Assembly (NCBI GenBank): GCA_963816955.1
Contig: CAWFME010000009.1
Span: forward strand, 124,001-188,000
Direction: 5' to 3'
Source of the DNA: DATFQI01 sp963816955
Lineage (GTDB): Bacteria; Actinomycetota; Thermoleophilia; Solirubrobacterales; Solirubrobacteraceae
Length of the DNA: 64,000 nt
Under the pieces are notes generated by a model that was not told the origin of the DNA, ran no database searches, and saw only the letters and a program-made list of their open reading frames with translations. A program made the translations under genes and the position numbers. Below are positions 50,587 through 57,973 of this stretch, one piece after another. Within the stretch, counting starts at the first letter, position 1; each line of letters opens with the position of its first letter.

Positions 50587-50613
50587 CTATCGGCAGGACG
50601 CCGAGGGTTCTTG
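50587..50613 (-). promoter_or_regulatory. Sigma-28/WhiG-type promoter for pilM
   Basis: CAAG (50613 to 50610), 15 nt, GCCGATAG (50594 to 50587). The GTG of pilM follows 8 nt later. It lies in the 44-bp gap between the minor pilin operon and pilM. Confidence 0.65.
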
Positions 50614-50622
50614 AAAGGGGCG

Positions 50623-51948
50623 TCAGGTCCCGGCTTTGAGCTCGCGCCAGGTGTTCTGCACCAGGCCGACCGTGCCGTAAGAGGTGACGGAGTTGAAGAC
50701 GTTCGCGTCGAACTTCATGTTCAGCGAGTTCGAGCCGACGAGCACGCACCCGTCGCCGTCGATCACGAGCGCGCCGAGGATGCCGGCGCCGCCGCCGCTC
50801 TCGTAGACCCAGCCGTTCGGGCAACCGCCGCTCTTGGCCACGAAGCCGTTGGTGCACTCGCCGTCGGAGTTGTTGACCACGTAGGCGATGCCGTAGAAGG
50901 TGTAGTTGCCCGTGAAGCGCAGGGTGCCGCAGTGCCAGATCAGCAGGCCCGGCTTGGTCGTCGGGTTGATGCAGTTCGTCGACAGGTCGGAGGGCACCAC
51001 GCAGGGCGTCGAGAACGGCCCGATGTTGTTGGCGTACGAGGTGCTGCAGTTCTCGACCCACACGACCGGGCCCGTCAGCTCCGCCGCGCTCGTCGGGCAC
51101 CCCGAGAAATAGGTGCCGTCCGTCTGCGCGCGGGCCTTGAAGCGCTTGAGCTGCGCGGGCGTCATGAAGTTCGGCTGCGTGGGCGTGGACTGCGGCGCGG
51201 GCGTGAGCTGCCCCTTGTTGGCCTCGTAGCTCATGCACGCGTCGCTGGTGAGCGGCGTGCAGCGCACGATCACCGAGCTGCCCGTGCCGTCGAGCATCAG
51301 CTTGTTGCCGTTGTTCGTCACGTCCAGCGCGCCGGCCACGACGCCGGCCTGCGGAACGCTCTCGCGCAGCTGCTCGAGCTTGAGGCGCGCGACGATGTTG
51401 CGCTGGCGTCCGCGGACCGTGGCCTTCGCCTGGACCCACAGCTGGCGATCCTGGTTGAAGTCGTACCGGCACGGGCCCGGGCACGTCACCGTGCCCTCGG
51501 TCAGCGGCCCGTCGGCGTACTGCGCGTCGAAGGCCGCCTTGAGCGGGCCGTAGTTGTCGCGCACGGACGTCTTCCAGTTGACGTTGGCGCCGAAGTCGAC
51601 CGTGGTGAGCTGCGCCACGGCCTTGTTCGCGGAGCTCGCCTTGTCCAGCGTGTCGCGATCGGGGCAGTAGAGCGTCGTCGCCGTCACCCCCGCCGTGGAG
51701 GCGCAGTCGCCGCCGAGCGGCTTGGTCGGGTTGGGCCAGTTCCTGGTGAGCGCGAAGCCCTGCGCGTACAGCGCGGCCTCGGCGAGGGAGAGCGCCGACT
51801 CGCGCTCGCGCGACTCGCGCGAGCGCTTCTGGCCGGTGTCCACGAACGCGTACGACGCGAGGCCGACCGAGAGCATGATGGCCATCAGCACGATGGCGCT
51901 GATGAGGACCCAGCCGTCCTCGCGCTGGATGGGGGTGCGTCGGGTCAT
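50623..51948 (-). CDS. PilX-like minor pilin / pilus-associated protein
   Basis: 441 residues. N-terminus REDGWVLISAIVLMAIMLSV looks like a prepilin signal cut after Gly, but position +5 is Ser instead of Glu, as in PilX/GspK-type tip pilins that lack it. A helical stalk follows (RSRESRERESALSLAEAALY). The large C-terminal part is Cys-rich, with repeats such as CVVPSDLSTNCINP and ALVIDGDGCVLVGSNSLNM, resembling a beta-helical passenger. ATG at 51948 overlaps the next gene's stop. Probably part of the pilus tip. Confidence 0.68.
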   Translation of the reverse strand: MTRRTPIQREDGWVLISAIVLMAIMLSVGLASYAFVDTGQKRSRESRERESALSLAEAALYAQGFALTRNWPNPTKPLGGDCASTAGVTATTLYCPDRDTLDKASSANKAVAQLTTVDFGANVNWKTSVRDNYGPLKAAFDAQYADGPLTEGTVTCPGPCRYDFNQDRQLWVQAKATVRGRQRNIVARLKLEQLRESVPQAGVVAGALDVTNNGNKLMLDGTGSSVIVRCTPLTSDACMSYEANKGQLTPAPQSTPTQPNFMTPAQLKRFKARAQTDGTYFSGCPTSAAELTGPVVWVENCSTSYANNIGPFSTPCVVPSDLSTNCINPTTKPGLLIWHCGTLRFTGNYTFYGIAYVVNNSDGECTNGFVAKSGGCPNGWVYESGGGAGILGALVIDGDGCVLVGSNSLNMKFDANVFNSVTSYGTVGLVQNTWRELKAGT

Positions 51949-52931
51949 GGGATCGTCACTGACTTCGTCGTCGTGTGGTAGAGGCAGCCCGGGTCGCGGA
52001 CCACGAGCTGGATGTTCATCGGGGAGGTCACGCCGGCCGGCACCGAGTAGCGGTACGTGGTGCCCTGGCCGAGGTAGATCAGCGTGGTGCCGTTCGCCTT
52101 CTGCTTGATCTCCTGCGCGCACGCCTCCTCCGGCGTCAGCGTGATCGTGCCGTTGCCGCGGAACCAGTCGTAGGCGAGCGTGCGTCCCTCGGGGTCGGCC
52201 GAGGCGGAGCCGTTGAGGATCACGGTGCGCGTCGCCGCGGCCGTGGCGGTGAAGTCCGCGACCGGCTGCTCGTTCTGGTTGCGCAGGAAGATGCCCGAGA
52301 CGACGCGCAGCTCTGCGGGCGTCTTGCCGGGGTTGGGATCGACCCAGAGCTCGGCGTTGATCGTCCGGATGCGCGTGTGGTCGGCCGCGGTCGCGGGGCA
52401 GCCGGGCGATGCGCCCGTGCCGCACGAGTAGGCGAACACGCGCCGGTCGAGGCCGTCGCGGCGGTTGGTGACCTGATCGGCGACGACTCGGCTGGTCACC
52501 CAGCCCGAGCCGGGGCAGCTGCTCATCATGCCGCTGGTCGGCGCGGCCGCCGTCGCGGTCTCGGACTCGTAGAGGCGCCCGCGCGAGGGGCTCGCTGCCG
52601 CGCCGCCGGCGCCGGTCGTGTCGAGGCAGTAGCGGACCCACTTGCGCGACGGGTCCGAGGTCTGGAAGACGAGGTCGAACGGCTGCGCCCGCGCGATCGT
52701 GGTGGTCTGCTGCGAGGGGTCCTGGTTGGCCAGGTTGCGCAGCTGGCGCGACGCGATGTCCATCGACTGGCGCGCGATCTGCGCGGAGTCGTTGAGCTGC
52801 TGCGTCTTCTTCTGCGTCCGGTAGTAGTTCGTGAACGAGGTCAGCGTCGCGCCGAGCAGCACGATCGCCAGCGACATGACCAGCATGACCTCGATGAGCG
52901 TGAAGCCACGCTCGGAGCTGCGCGCGCTCAC
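51945..52931 (-). CDS. PilW-like minor pilin with a PKD-like C-terminal domain
   Basis: 328 residues. Class III prepilin leader SSERG then FTLIEVMLVMSLAIVLLGAT with Glu at +5. After the pilin head, residues about 240-328 read PVADFTATAAATRTVILNGS and DPEGRTLAYDWFRGNGTITL, a PKD/Ig-like fold, ending with a Cys pair. GTG start at 52931 overlaps the upstream stop (GTGA). The added domain suggests adhesion at the pilus tip. Confidence 0.72.
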   Translation of the reverse strand: MSARSSERGFTLIEVMLVMSLAIVLLGATLTSFTNYYRTQKKTQQLNDSAQIARQSMDIASRQLRNLANQDPSQQTTTIARAQPFDLVFQTSDPSRKWVRYCLDTTGAGGAAASPSRGRLYESETATAAAPTSGMMSSCPGSGWVTSRVVADQVTNRRDGLDRRVFAYSCGTGASPGCPATAADHTRIRTINAELWVDPNPGKTPAELRVVSGIFLRNQNEQPVADFTATAAATRTVILNGSASADPEGRTLAYDWFRGNGTITLTPEEACAQEIKQKANGTTLIYLGQGTTYRYSVPAGVTSPMNIQLVVRDPGCLYHTTTKSVTIP

Positions 52932-54475
52932 AGCCCCACCCACGGGAAGAGGTTGGAGCCCTGGGACTCGTTGAGCCCCGGGCCGACGGCCGTGACCACG
53001 TAGTTGACGGCTCCGGTGAGCGGCTGCGGGTCGGTCCAGCTCATGCCGTTGTCGGGCGTGAAGGTGTAGCGCTGGGCGCGCGTGCAGCAGCTGCTGCCCG
53101 AGAAGCGGTAGATGCGGAAGTACCGCACGCTCGCCTGGCTCGGGTGACTCCACGTCAGCTTCGGCAGCCCGGTCGAGAGGTCCGGCAGGACCAGGAGGCC
53201 GGTCGGGCGCGCCGGCTCGGTCGAGCTCGTCGTCACCGACTGCGCGTTGACCGACTGGCGGATCGCGCTCGAGCTGTTCGTGATGTCCTGGCGATCGAGC
53301 GCGACGACGCCGTAGTTGAGGTTCGAGGACGGCATCGAGGTGGAGGCCTGGCAGCTCGACTCCTCGACGCTGTTGGTCTCGCAGACCAGGGTGTCGTTGC
53401 CGTTGCCGACCGTGGTGTCGGGCCCGAGGTCGTAGACCCTGTAGCCGATGATGTCCCGCTCGGGGTTCGAGTTCCACTGGAACTCGATCCGGCTCTCGTT
53501 GAAGTTGCGACCGGCCTCGAAGCCCGTGACGGTGATCGGCAGGGAGCGGTTGAGCGGCAGCACCGCGGCGCGCGAGTCGCCGGCGATGCCGCGGTCGTCG
53601 AAGGCCTGGGCGGTCACCGTGTAGGTGCCGTCGAGCACCGTGCTGACCGGGTTGTACTGCGCGGGCCAGGCGCCGGAGGCCGGCGGGACGACTCCTGCGG
53701 CCGGGCTGCCGAGCTGCCAGGTGGTGACCCATGTCGTGGGGCCGCCCGAGGAGTCGCCGGACCCGTTCGGCGAGCCGTCGCTGTTCCAGCGCACGGAGCC
53801 GGCGGTGGTCGTCGTCGTCGGGAACGTGGCGGCCGTGCCCGAGATCAGCTGGTTGACGTTGTCCGGCGGTGCATGGAACTTCGTGATGCGCGGGCCAAGG
53901 CCGCCGGACGGGTTGTTGATCAGGAAGATCTGCGTGATCGTGCGCGTCCCGCCGCCCTTGTCCCAGTCGAGCTTGACCGTCACCCGCCGGAAGTCGTCGG
54001 GCTGGGCGTCGGGCTCCAGTGTCCCGGCCGCAGCGGGCACGGGCGCCTGCGGCGTGCAGACGTTCTCGGGCGCCGTCGCGGCCACGTTGTCCTTCGGGTC
54101 GTCGAAGGTGCAGACCTCTGCGGTGACCGTGTAGTCGATCCCGCGCCGGCTGATCTTCCAGGGATCGCCGGAGGTGCCGGACTTGGCCTGGAGGGCCGCC
54201 ACGATGCCGGACGGCTTCAGCTGGTCGTAGTCGACCGCGCGCGCGTCCTCGAGCAGCTCACGGGCGAGGTTGGTCGCCCCCATGCGGGCGTTGTTGGTGA
54301 CGCTCGTCCGGTTGGCGCCGTTGAGGAGCGTGAACGCCCCGGCCATGCCGACGACGATCACGAACGAAGCGACCATCAACTCGACCAGCGTGTAACCACG
54401 CTCGTCGGACATCGTGCGCCTGGTGGACCGCATGTCCAGGTGATCGGCCGCGCCCGCGGCGCGCTTGAGCCTCAT
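52928..54475 (-). CDS. PilV-like minor pilin with fibronectin-type domains
   Basis: 515 residues. Prepilin leader MSDERG then YTLVELMVASFVIVVGMAGA (Glu at +5). The rest is unusually long for a minor pilin: ITQIFLINNPSGGLGPRITK opens an Ig-like segment, ESRIEFQWNSNPERDIIGYR and LPKLTWSHPSQASVRYFRIY resemble two fibronectin type III repeats. A large tip-adhesin-like protein is likely. Start could be ATG 54475 or an internal ATG giving MRSTRRTMSDERG, a more usual leader length. Confidence 0.7.
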   Translation of the reverse strand: MRLKRAAGAADHLDMRSTRRTMSDERGYTLVELMVASFVIVVGMAGAFTLLNGANRTSVTNNARMGATNLARELLEDARAVDYDQLKPSGIVAALQAKSGTSGDPWKISRRGIDYTVTAEVCTFDDPKDNVAATAPENVCTPQAPVPAAAGTLEPDAQPDDFRRVTVKLDWDKGGGTRTITQIFLINNPSGGLGPRITKFHAPPDNVNQLISGTAATFPTTTTTAGSVRWNSDGSPNGSGDSSGGPTTWVTTWQLGSPAAGVVPPASGAWPAQYNPVSTVLDGTYTVTAQAFDDRGIAGDSRAAVLPLNRSLPITVTGFEAGRNFNESRIEFQWNSNPERDIIGYRVYDLGPDTTVGNGNDTLVCETNSVEESSCQASTSMPSSNLNYGVVALDRQDITNSSSAIRQSVNAQSVTTSSTEPARPTGLLVLPDLSTGLPKLTWSHPSQASVRYFRIYRFSGSSCCTRAQRYTFTPDNGMSWTDPQPLTGAVNYVVTAVGPGLNESQGSNLFPWVGL

Positions 54476-54503
54476 CGACGTATATCGGGTCGCGACCGGA
54501 GGG

Positions 54504-54974
54504 CTACCAGTTGCCGTCGGCAGGGCAGCCGCCCTTGCCGCGGACCACGCAGTCGTGGTCGGGCCCGGTCGCCTGCTCGTACGTGATCGTGTACGTGTGG
54601 TTCGTGGCCCCGGTCTCGCCCTTGGAGATGGCGGTGATCGTGTAGCCCGTCGCGCTCTCGGCGGTGATCAGCACGTTGCCGGCGCCGGCGGCGACGGGGA
54701 GCCCGGTCTCGGCCGACGTCAGGCGAGCGGTGCAGCCGAGGTAGCCGTCGACCTCCTCGTAGCACGCGGCGATCTGGGAGACCATGTTGCGGGCGTTGCT
54801 CTTCGCGCGCGAGTCCTGGCCCTTGAGCTGCTGACTCAGGAAGGTGGGCAGCGCGATCGCGGCCAGGATCCCGATGATCAGGATCACGACCAGCAGCTCG
54901 ATCAGCGTGAAGCCGGTCTCGCCGCCTGCCCGGGCGCGACCGACGCGGGCGTTCCGTGTCCACGTCGTAGTCAT
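54504..54974 (-). CDS. pilA: Type IV pilin, second copy
   Basis: 156 residues. Leader with GGETG then FTLIELLVVILIIGILAAIA (Glu at +5), near-identical to the first pilin through the membrane helix but with a different head containing ACYEEVDGYLGC and DHDCVVRGKGGCP. The longer, basic leader (MTTTWTRNARVGRARAG) is unusual. TAGGAG lies upstream. It follows the pilA1 terminator, so it is probably expressed below pilA1. Confidence 0.87.
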   Translation of the reverse strand: MTTTWTRNARVGRARAGGETGFTLIELLVVILIIGILAAIALPTFLSQQLKGQDSRAKSNARNMVSQIAACYEEVDGYLGCTARLTSAETGLPVAAGAGNVLITAESATGYTITAISKGETGATNHTYTITYEQATGPDHDCVVRGKGGCPADGNW

Positions 54975-54997
54975 GAGGTGCGAAGGCTCCTAAGAGG

Positions 54998-55033
54998 AAA
55001 AAAGAGAGGGGCGGGCAGATGCCCGCCCCTCTC
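54998..55033 (-). terminator. Strong intrinsic terminator after pilA1
   Basis: A perfect 13-bp stem (55021-55033 with 55004-55016, loop ATCT on the minus strand), followed on that strand by six Ts (55003-54998). It lies 25 nt after the pilA1 stop and before pilA2. Confidence 0.9.
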
Positions 55034-55057
55034 GAGAGGTGGATCAGGGTAGGCGGG

Positions 55058-55522
55058 CTACCAGTTGGTGGAGCTGACGTCGTTGCCGCAGCCACCCTTG
55101 CCGGCCGGCGCGCAGGTGCGCACGTCGCCCGTGCCCGAGTGGGTGATGGTGAACGTGTGGCTCGTGGCGCCGGTCTTCGCCTTGGAGGTGGCGAGGACGA
55201 CGTAGCCGGTCGTCGACTCGGTGCCGGTGGTCACTTCGACCTGGCCGGCGGCGCCGCCGAGCGGCAGACCCGTGTCGTTGGCGGCCTGCACCTTGGCGTA
55301 GCAGCCGACGTACGTCTCGGCCTCGGTGAAGCAGGACTCCATCTGGGAGACGAGGTTACGGGCGTTGGACTTGGCGGCCGAGTCCTGACCCTTCTGACGC
55401 TGGCCGAGGAAGGCCGGCAGGGCGATCGCGGCGAGGATGCCGATGATCAGGATGACGACCAGGAGCTCGATAAGGGTGAAGCCCTTCTCGTCCTGAGCGC
55501 GCGAGCGCAGCTTGTTGAGCAT
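55058..55522 (-). CDS. pilA: Major type IV pilin
   Basis: 154 residues. MLNKLRSRAQDEKG is a typical type IVa leader; cleavage gives FTLIELLVVILIIGILAAIA with Glu at +5. The head has Cys pairs ESCF/VGCY and RTCAPAGKGGCG. It is first in the cluster, behind a riboswitch and a sigma-28-like promoter, with its own terminator, marking it as the abundant subunit. AGGAGG lies 12 nt before the ATG. Confidence 0.92.
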   Translation of the reverse strand: MLNKLRSRAQDEKGFTLIELLVVILIIGILAAIALPAFLGQRQKGQDSAAKSNARNLVSQMESCFTEAETYVGCYAKVQAANDTGLPLGGAAGQVEVTTGTESTTGYVVLATSKAKTGATSHTFTITHSGTGDVRTCAPAGKGGCGNDVSSTNW

Positions 55523-55606
55523 GTGGGTGAACCCTCCTGAAGGGATCGTTGGGCCTGTTGGCACTGCTTCGCCAGGTCCTTGGTCCCGTGTCCACCACCA
55601 AACAGT

Positions 55607-55674
55607 GGCAACCCGGCCGGCTCCCATCCGGAGAGCCCCGTGGTTTTGCGTCTCGCCCTCACGGGCGATTTGCC
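55607..55674 (-). promoter_or_regulatory. c-di-GMP-I (GEMM-I) riboswitch aptamer upstream of pilA1
   Basis: On the minus strand, GGCAAA (P1 5') begins the aptamer and GGGTTGCC ends it. In between are a hairpin with a GTGA tetraloop (CGCCC-GTGA-GGGCG), the conserved GACGCAAAACCACGGGGCT core, and a second hairpin (GGCTC ... GGAGCC). Order and conserved bases match the GEMM-I class. It binds cyclic di-GMP and would switch pilin expression. The expression platform (55523-55606) has no T-run; CAGTGCCAA can pair with TTGCCACTG of the aptamer end, and the Shine-Dalgarno AGGAGG is in range, so translational control is likelier. Confidence 0.93.
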
Positions 55675-55701
55675 TTTGACACCTTGGTTCTGGCAATCCG
55701 G

Positions 55702-55728
55702 GTATCGGCACGTGTGACGCACGACTTA
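55702..55728 (-). promoter_or_regulatory. Sigma-28/WhiG-type promoter for pilA1
   Basis: TAAG (55728 to 55725), 15 nt, GCCGATAC (55709 to 55702), a 7 of 8 match to the FliA/WhiG -10 with the expected spacing. The riboswitch starts about 28 nt downstream, so the leader would be about 170 nt. Confidence 0.65.
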
Positions 55729-55771
55729 ACCCCTCTAAAGAAAAACGGCCGGTTCAGGCGGACGGGCGTTC

Positions 55772-55777
55772 TAGCCT
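55772..55777 (+). promoter_or_regulatory. TAGCCT -10-like hexamer for the gene at 55785
   Basis: 7 nt before ATG 55785 with no ribosome-binding site. It supports ATG over the GTG two codons earlier. Confidence 0.5.
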
Positions 55778-55784
55778 TGTGGGC

Positions 55785-56171
55785 ATGCTTGCTCGCCGTC
55801 TGCTCTTCGCGGTCGCCGTCCTGATGGCCCTCACCGCGCTGGCGGCGGGCCTCGCGCCGCGCCAGACGCCGTCCGGCGAGGGCGACCAGGCGACGTCCAC
55901 CCCGTCCGGCGAGCCCGCGCCCGAGCCCGTCGAGGCGACCCTGGACGCGCAGTCGGAGGGCCAGCGCGTCCAGGCGCGCGTCGGCCAGATCGTGACGATC
56001 GTCGTCAACTCGACCGAGCTCGACAGCGTGTCGCTGGCCGAGGTCGGCACCAAGACCGCGGAGCCGGACTCCCCCGCGCGCTTCGAGCTGCTGGCCGAGG
56101 TGCCGGGCTCCTACGGCATCGACCTGCTCGAGGCCGAGCGGCGGATCGGCACGCTCGAGATCGAGGACTAG
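55785..56171 (+). CDS. Small secreted or membrane-anchored protein of unknown function
   Basis: 128 residues: a hydrophobic N-terminal segment (LLFAVAVLMALTALAAGLAP), a Pro/Ser/Glu-rich spacer and a domain with VQARVGQIVTIVVNSTELDS and FELLAEVPGSYGIDLLEAER. The latter resembles cupredoxin-like or Ig-like beta sandwiches, without metal ligands I can identify. It is divergent from pilA1. Its TAG stop overlaps the stop of the opposite gene in a CTAG palindrome. Confidence 0.6.
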   Translation: MLARRLLFAVAVLMALTALAAGLAPRQTPSGEGDQATSTPSGEPAPEPVEATLDAQSEGQRVQARVGQIVTIVVNSTELDSVSLAEVGTKTAEPDSPARFELLAEVPGSYGIDLLEAERRIGTLEIED

Positions 56172-56335
56172 GAGTCGGAGCGGCGCGCGGCCTGCGCGTC
56201 GTGGCCCGGGATCCGGCGACCGGAGCCCTCGCACCACGGGCAGGTGACGGGCTGCGGGGTGCCGCCGAGGGCGGAGATCACGCGGCCGGTGCCGCGGCAG
56301 GGGGTGCAGCGCTCGGGATCGTGGGGCTCGCTCAT
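56168..56335 (-). CDS. Small DnaJ-type zinc-ribbon protein
   Basis: 55 residues reading MSEPHDPERC, then two CxxCxGxG knuckles: CTPCRGTG (residues 10-17) and CPWCEGSG (residues 32-39), the zinc-binding repeat of the DnaJ cysteine-rich domain. It ends at a TAG overlapping the + strand gene's stop. Such free-standing knuckle proteins are known in Actinobacteria; no function is established. ATG at 56335. Confidence 0.7.
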   Translation of the reverse strand: MSEPHDPERCTPCRGTGRVISALGGTPQPVTCPWCEGSGRRIPGHDAQAARRSDS

Positions 56336-56363
56336 GCGGCGAGCCACGTTAGCGGCTGGCCGC

Positions 56364-57056
56364 TCAGCCCATGCCGGGCGGCGCGACCGACGTCGCGGCG
56401 CGGGCCTGCGGGTCGGCGGCGAGCCCGGGGTCGGGCGAGCGGTCCGTCGGCAGCGAGCGGCGAAGGGTAGGGGCGACCTCGCGGTCGGTCAGCGGGCGCA
56501 GGATCCCGAACTGGCGGAAGGTGGCCTCGGCGCGGGTGGTGTCCGCGACCCGCAGCAGCAGGCCGTGGACGGCCGGGGAGCCGAGCGGCGAGCGCGCGGC
56601 GATCTCCTCCAGCGCCTCGGGGGCGAACGCCCGCAGGTGCTCCTCCCCCAGCGGCTTGGTGAACAGCAGCGCGGCGTTGGGCGCCTTCTCGGTGTCGCCG
56701 ACGAACGTCATCGCCGAGCCGCCGGCGCGCGTCCACAGCCAGCCCTCCACCCCGTGCTCGCGCGGGACGATCGCGGTCGCGCTGAGGCGGCGCAGGATCG
56801 GGAAGCGGCTCTGCGCGTCGGCCGAGCCGATCTCGACGATGCCGATCTGGAGCATCCCGAGCGCCAGCTTCAGCGGCTCACGCAGCATCTGCTCGTGCTC
56901 GAGCGTGGCGCCGAGGGCGCTCACGCGCAGGACGTCGGACCCGCCGGCGCGGCGCTTCCAGCGGCCGTCGGCCTCGAGCGGGATCGTGAACTCGCGCAGG
57001 CTGCTGCCGGCCCCGCCGGGAGGCGCGAACGAGCTGGACGGAGGGGGAACGCTCAT
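56364..57056 (-). CDS. Uncharacterised protein, conserved-looking domain
   Basis: 230 residues from ATG 57056. I do not recognise the family. A short Pro/Ser N-terminus precedes a domain with WKRRAGGSDVLRVSALGATL, MLREPLKLALGMLQIGIVEI, FPILRRLSATAIVPREHGVE, GWLWTRAGGSAMTFVGDTEK and a Pro-rich tail ending SVAPPGMG. No signal peptide or membrane segment. The frame continues upstream to 57185 but composition changes there. Lies between two small-gene pairs. Confidence 0.55.
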   Translation of the reverse strand: MSVPPPSSSFAPPGGAGSSLREFTIPLEADGRWKRRAGGSDVLRVSALGATLEHEQMLREPLKLALGMLQIGIVEIGSADAQSRFPILRRLSATAIVPREHGVEGWLWTRAGGSAMTFVGDTEKAPNAALLFTKPLGEEHLRAFAPEALEEIAARSPLGSPAVHGLLLRVADTTRAEATFRQFGILRPLTDREVAPTLRRSLPTDRSPDPGLAADPQARAATSVAPPGMG

Positions 57057-57376
57057 GTCACCCCATACATCGGCCGATTCGTCCACGGCATTGAGAACGG
57101 CTTCGCCTGCCAGACCATCGCGGCTTGCCGCCGTGCACCGCAACTCGCTGCGAGGGTCAGCCGCGCTGGTCTTCGGCGACGTCACGGAGGGCCGAGCCGA
57201 CGAGCTCGGTCGCGTCCCGCCCGGTGCGCCGGCCGCTCACGCGGGCGACCACCGGCTGCGTCTCGCCGTGCAGCGTGAGCCGTCCTCTCGCGCGCACGGG
57301 CGCGCGCGAGAGCTCGAACGGCCCGGCGAGCTCGAAGCGTCGCCTCGCGGCCTGAGCGGTGGGTAAGGTGCCGCGC
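57057..57376. other. 320-bp gap with a possible YceI-like remnant
   Basis: On the minus strand a frame from about 57358 to 57157 reads FELAGPFELSRAPVRARGRL then TLHGETQPVVARVSGRR, reminiscent of the YceI beta-barrel motif (LTIHGVTRPV) but with no start codon in a sensible place and no N-terminal part. It may be a decayed end of a YceI gene. TAAGGT at 57364-57369 is the likely -10 for the gene at 57377. Confidence 0.3.
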
Positions 57377-57937
57377 GTGCTGAGTCTCGGCTCGCTCACC
57401 GCCCTCCCGATCGACGTGCTCGGTGCGCTGCGCAGCGTGCCGCGCCTGCTGACCCAGATCGACGCCATCGCGCGCTCGACGGCCGCCCTGCCCGACGTGG
57501 TGGCGCGGCTCGACACCGTCGTCGGCAAGCTCGACGAGGTCGCGGAGTTCACGGCCACGCTGCCCCGCATCGAGGCGGCCATCAAGGACGTCTCGGCCGA
57601 CACGGAGGCGCTGCCGACGCTCGGCGAGCAGATGACCCGGATGGCCGAGGCCACCGAGCCGCTGCCCCGGGTCGCCGAGGCCACGGGCGTCCTGCCGCCC
57701 ATGCTCGAGAAGATGTCCGGGATCGAGGCGGCGATGCCGACGCTCGTCGAGGTCCAGCAGCAGCTCGCCGACCTGCCCGGGACGATGGACGAGCTCCAGG
57801 TCCGCCTCGGCGGCCTCACCGAGATGCTCGAGCGGCTGTTGGCGTCGCTCGACACGCTCGACGCGAACGTCGCGGCCCTGCGGGACGCCGTGGAGCCGAT
57901 CGGGCGGGTGGCCGACCGGTTGCCGGGGCGGCGCTAG
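57377..57937 (+). CDS. Predicted coiled-coil helical-repeat protein
   Basis: 186 residues, almost entirely helical, with repeats of about 20-25 residues: LPDVVARLDTVVGKLDEVAE, LPRIEAAIKDVSADTEALPT, LPRVAEATGVLPPMLEKMSG, LADLPGTMDELQVRLGGLTE. Short LP breaks separate helices. There is an N-terminal hydrophobic-amphipathic helix (LTALPIDVLGALRSVPRLL). Function unknown; similar repeat proteins often associate with membranes or lipid granules. GTG start at 57377 with TAAGGT 7 nt upstream. Confidence 0.65.
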   Translation: MLSLGSLTALPIDVLGALRSVPRLLTQIDAIARSTAALPDVVARLDTVVGKLDEVAEFTATLPRIEAAIKDVSADTEALPTLGEQMTRMAEATEPLPRVAEATGVLPPMLEKMSGIEAAMPTLVEVQQQLADLPGTMDELQVRLGGLTEMLERLLASLDTLDANVAALRDAVEPIGRVADRLPGRR

Positions 57938-57973
57938 GCGGCTCGCCGGCTGGCCCGCGGCTCACGCGAGCGC

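Noticed and set aside
54482..54508. CCCGATAT before the PilV-like gene as a fourth sigma-28-type promoter
   Set aside because: The -10 differs at the first base and the -35 position reads GGTA, not (T/C)AAG.
57157..57358. A real YceI gene on the minus strand
   Set aside because: No start codon or N-terminal half; kept only as a possible remnant.
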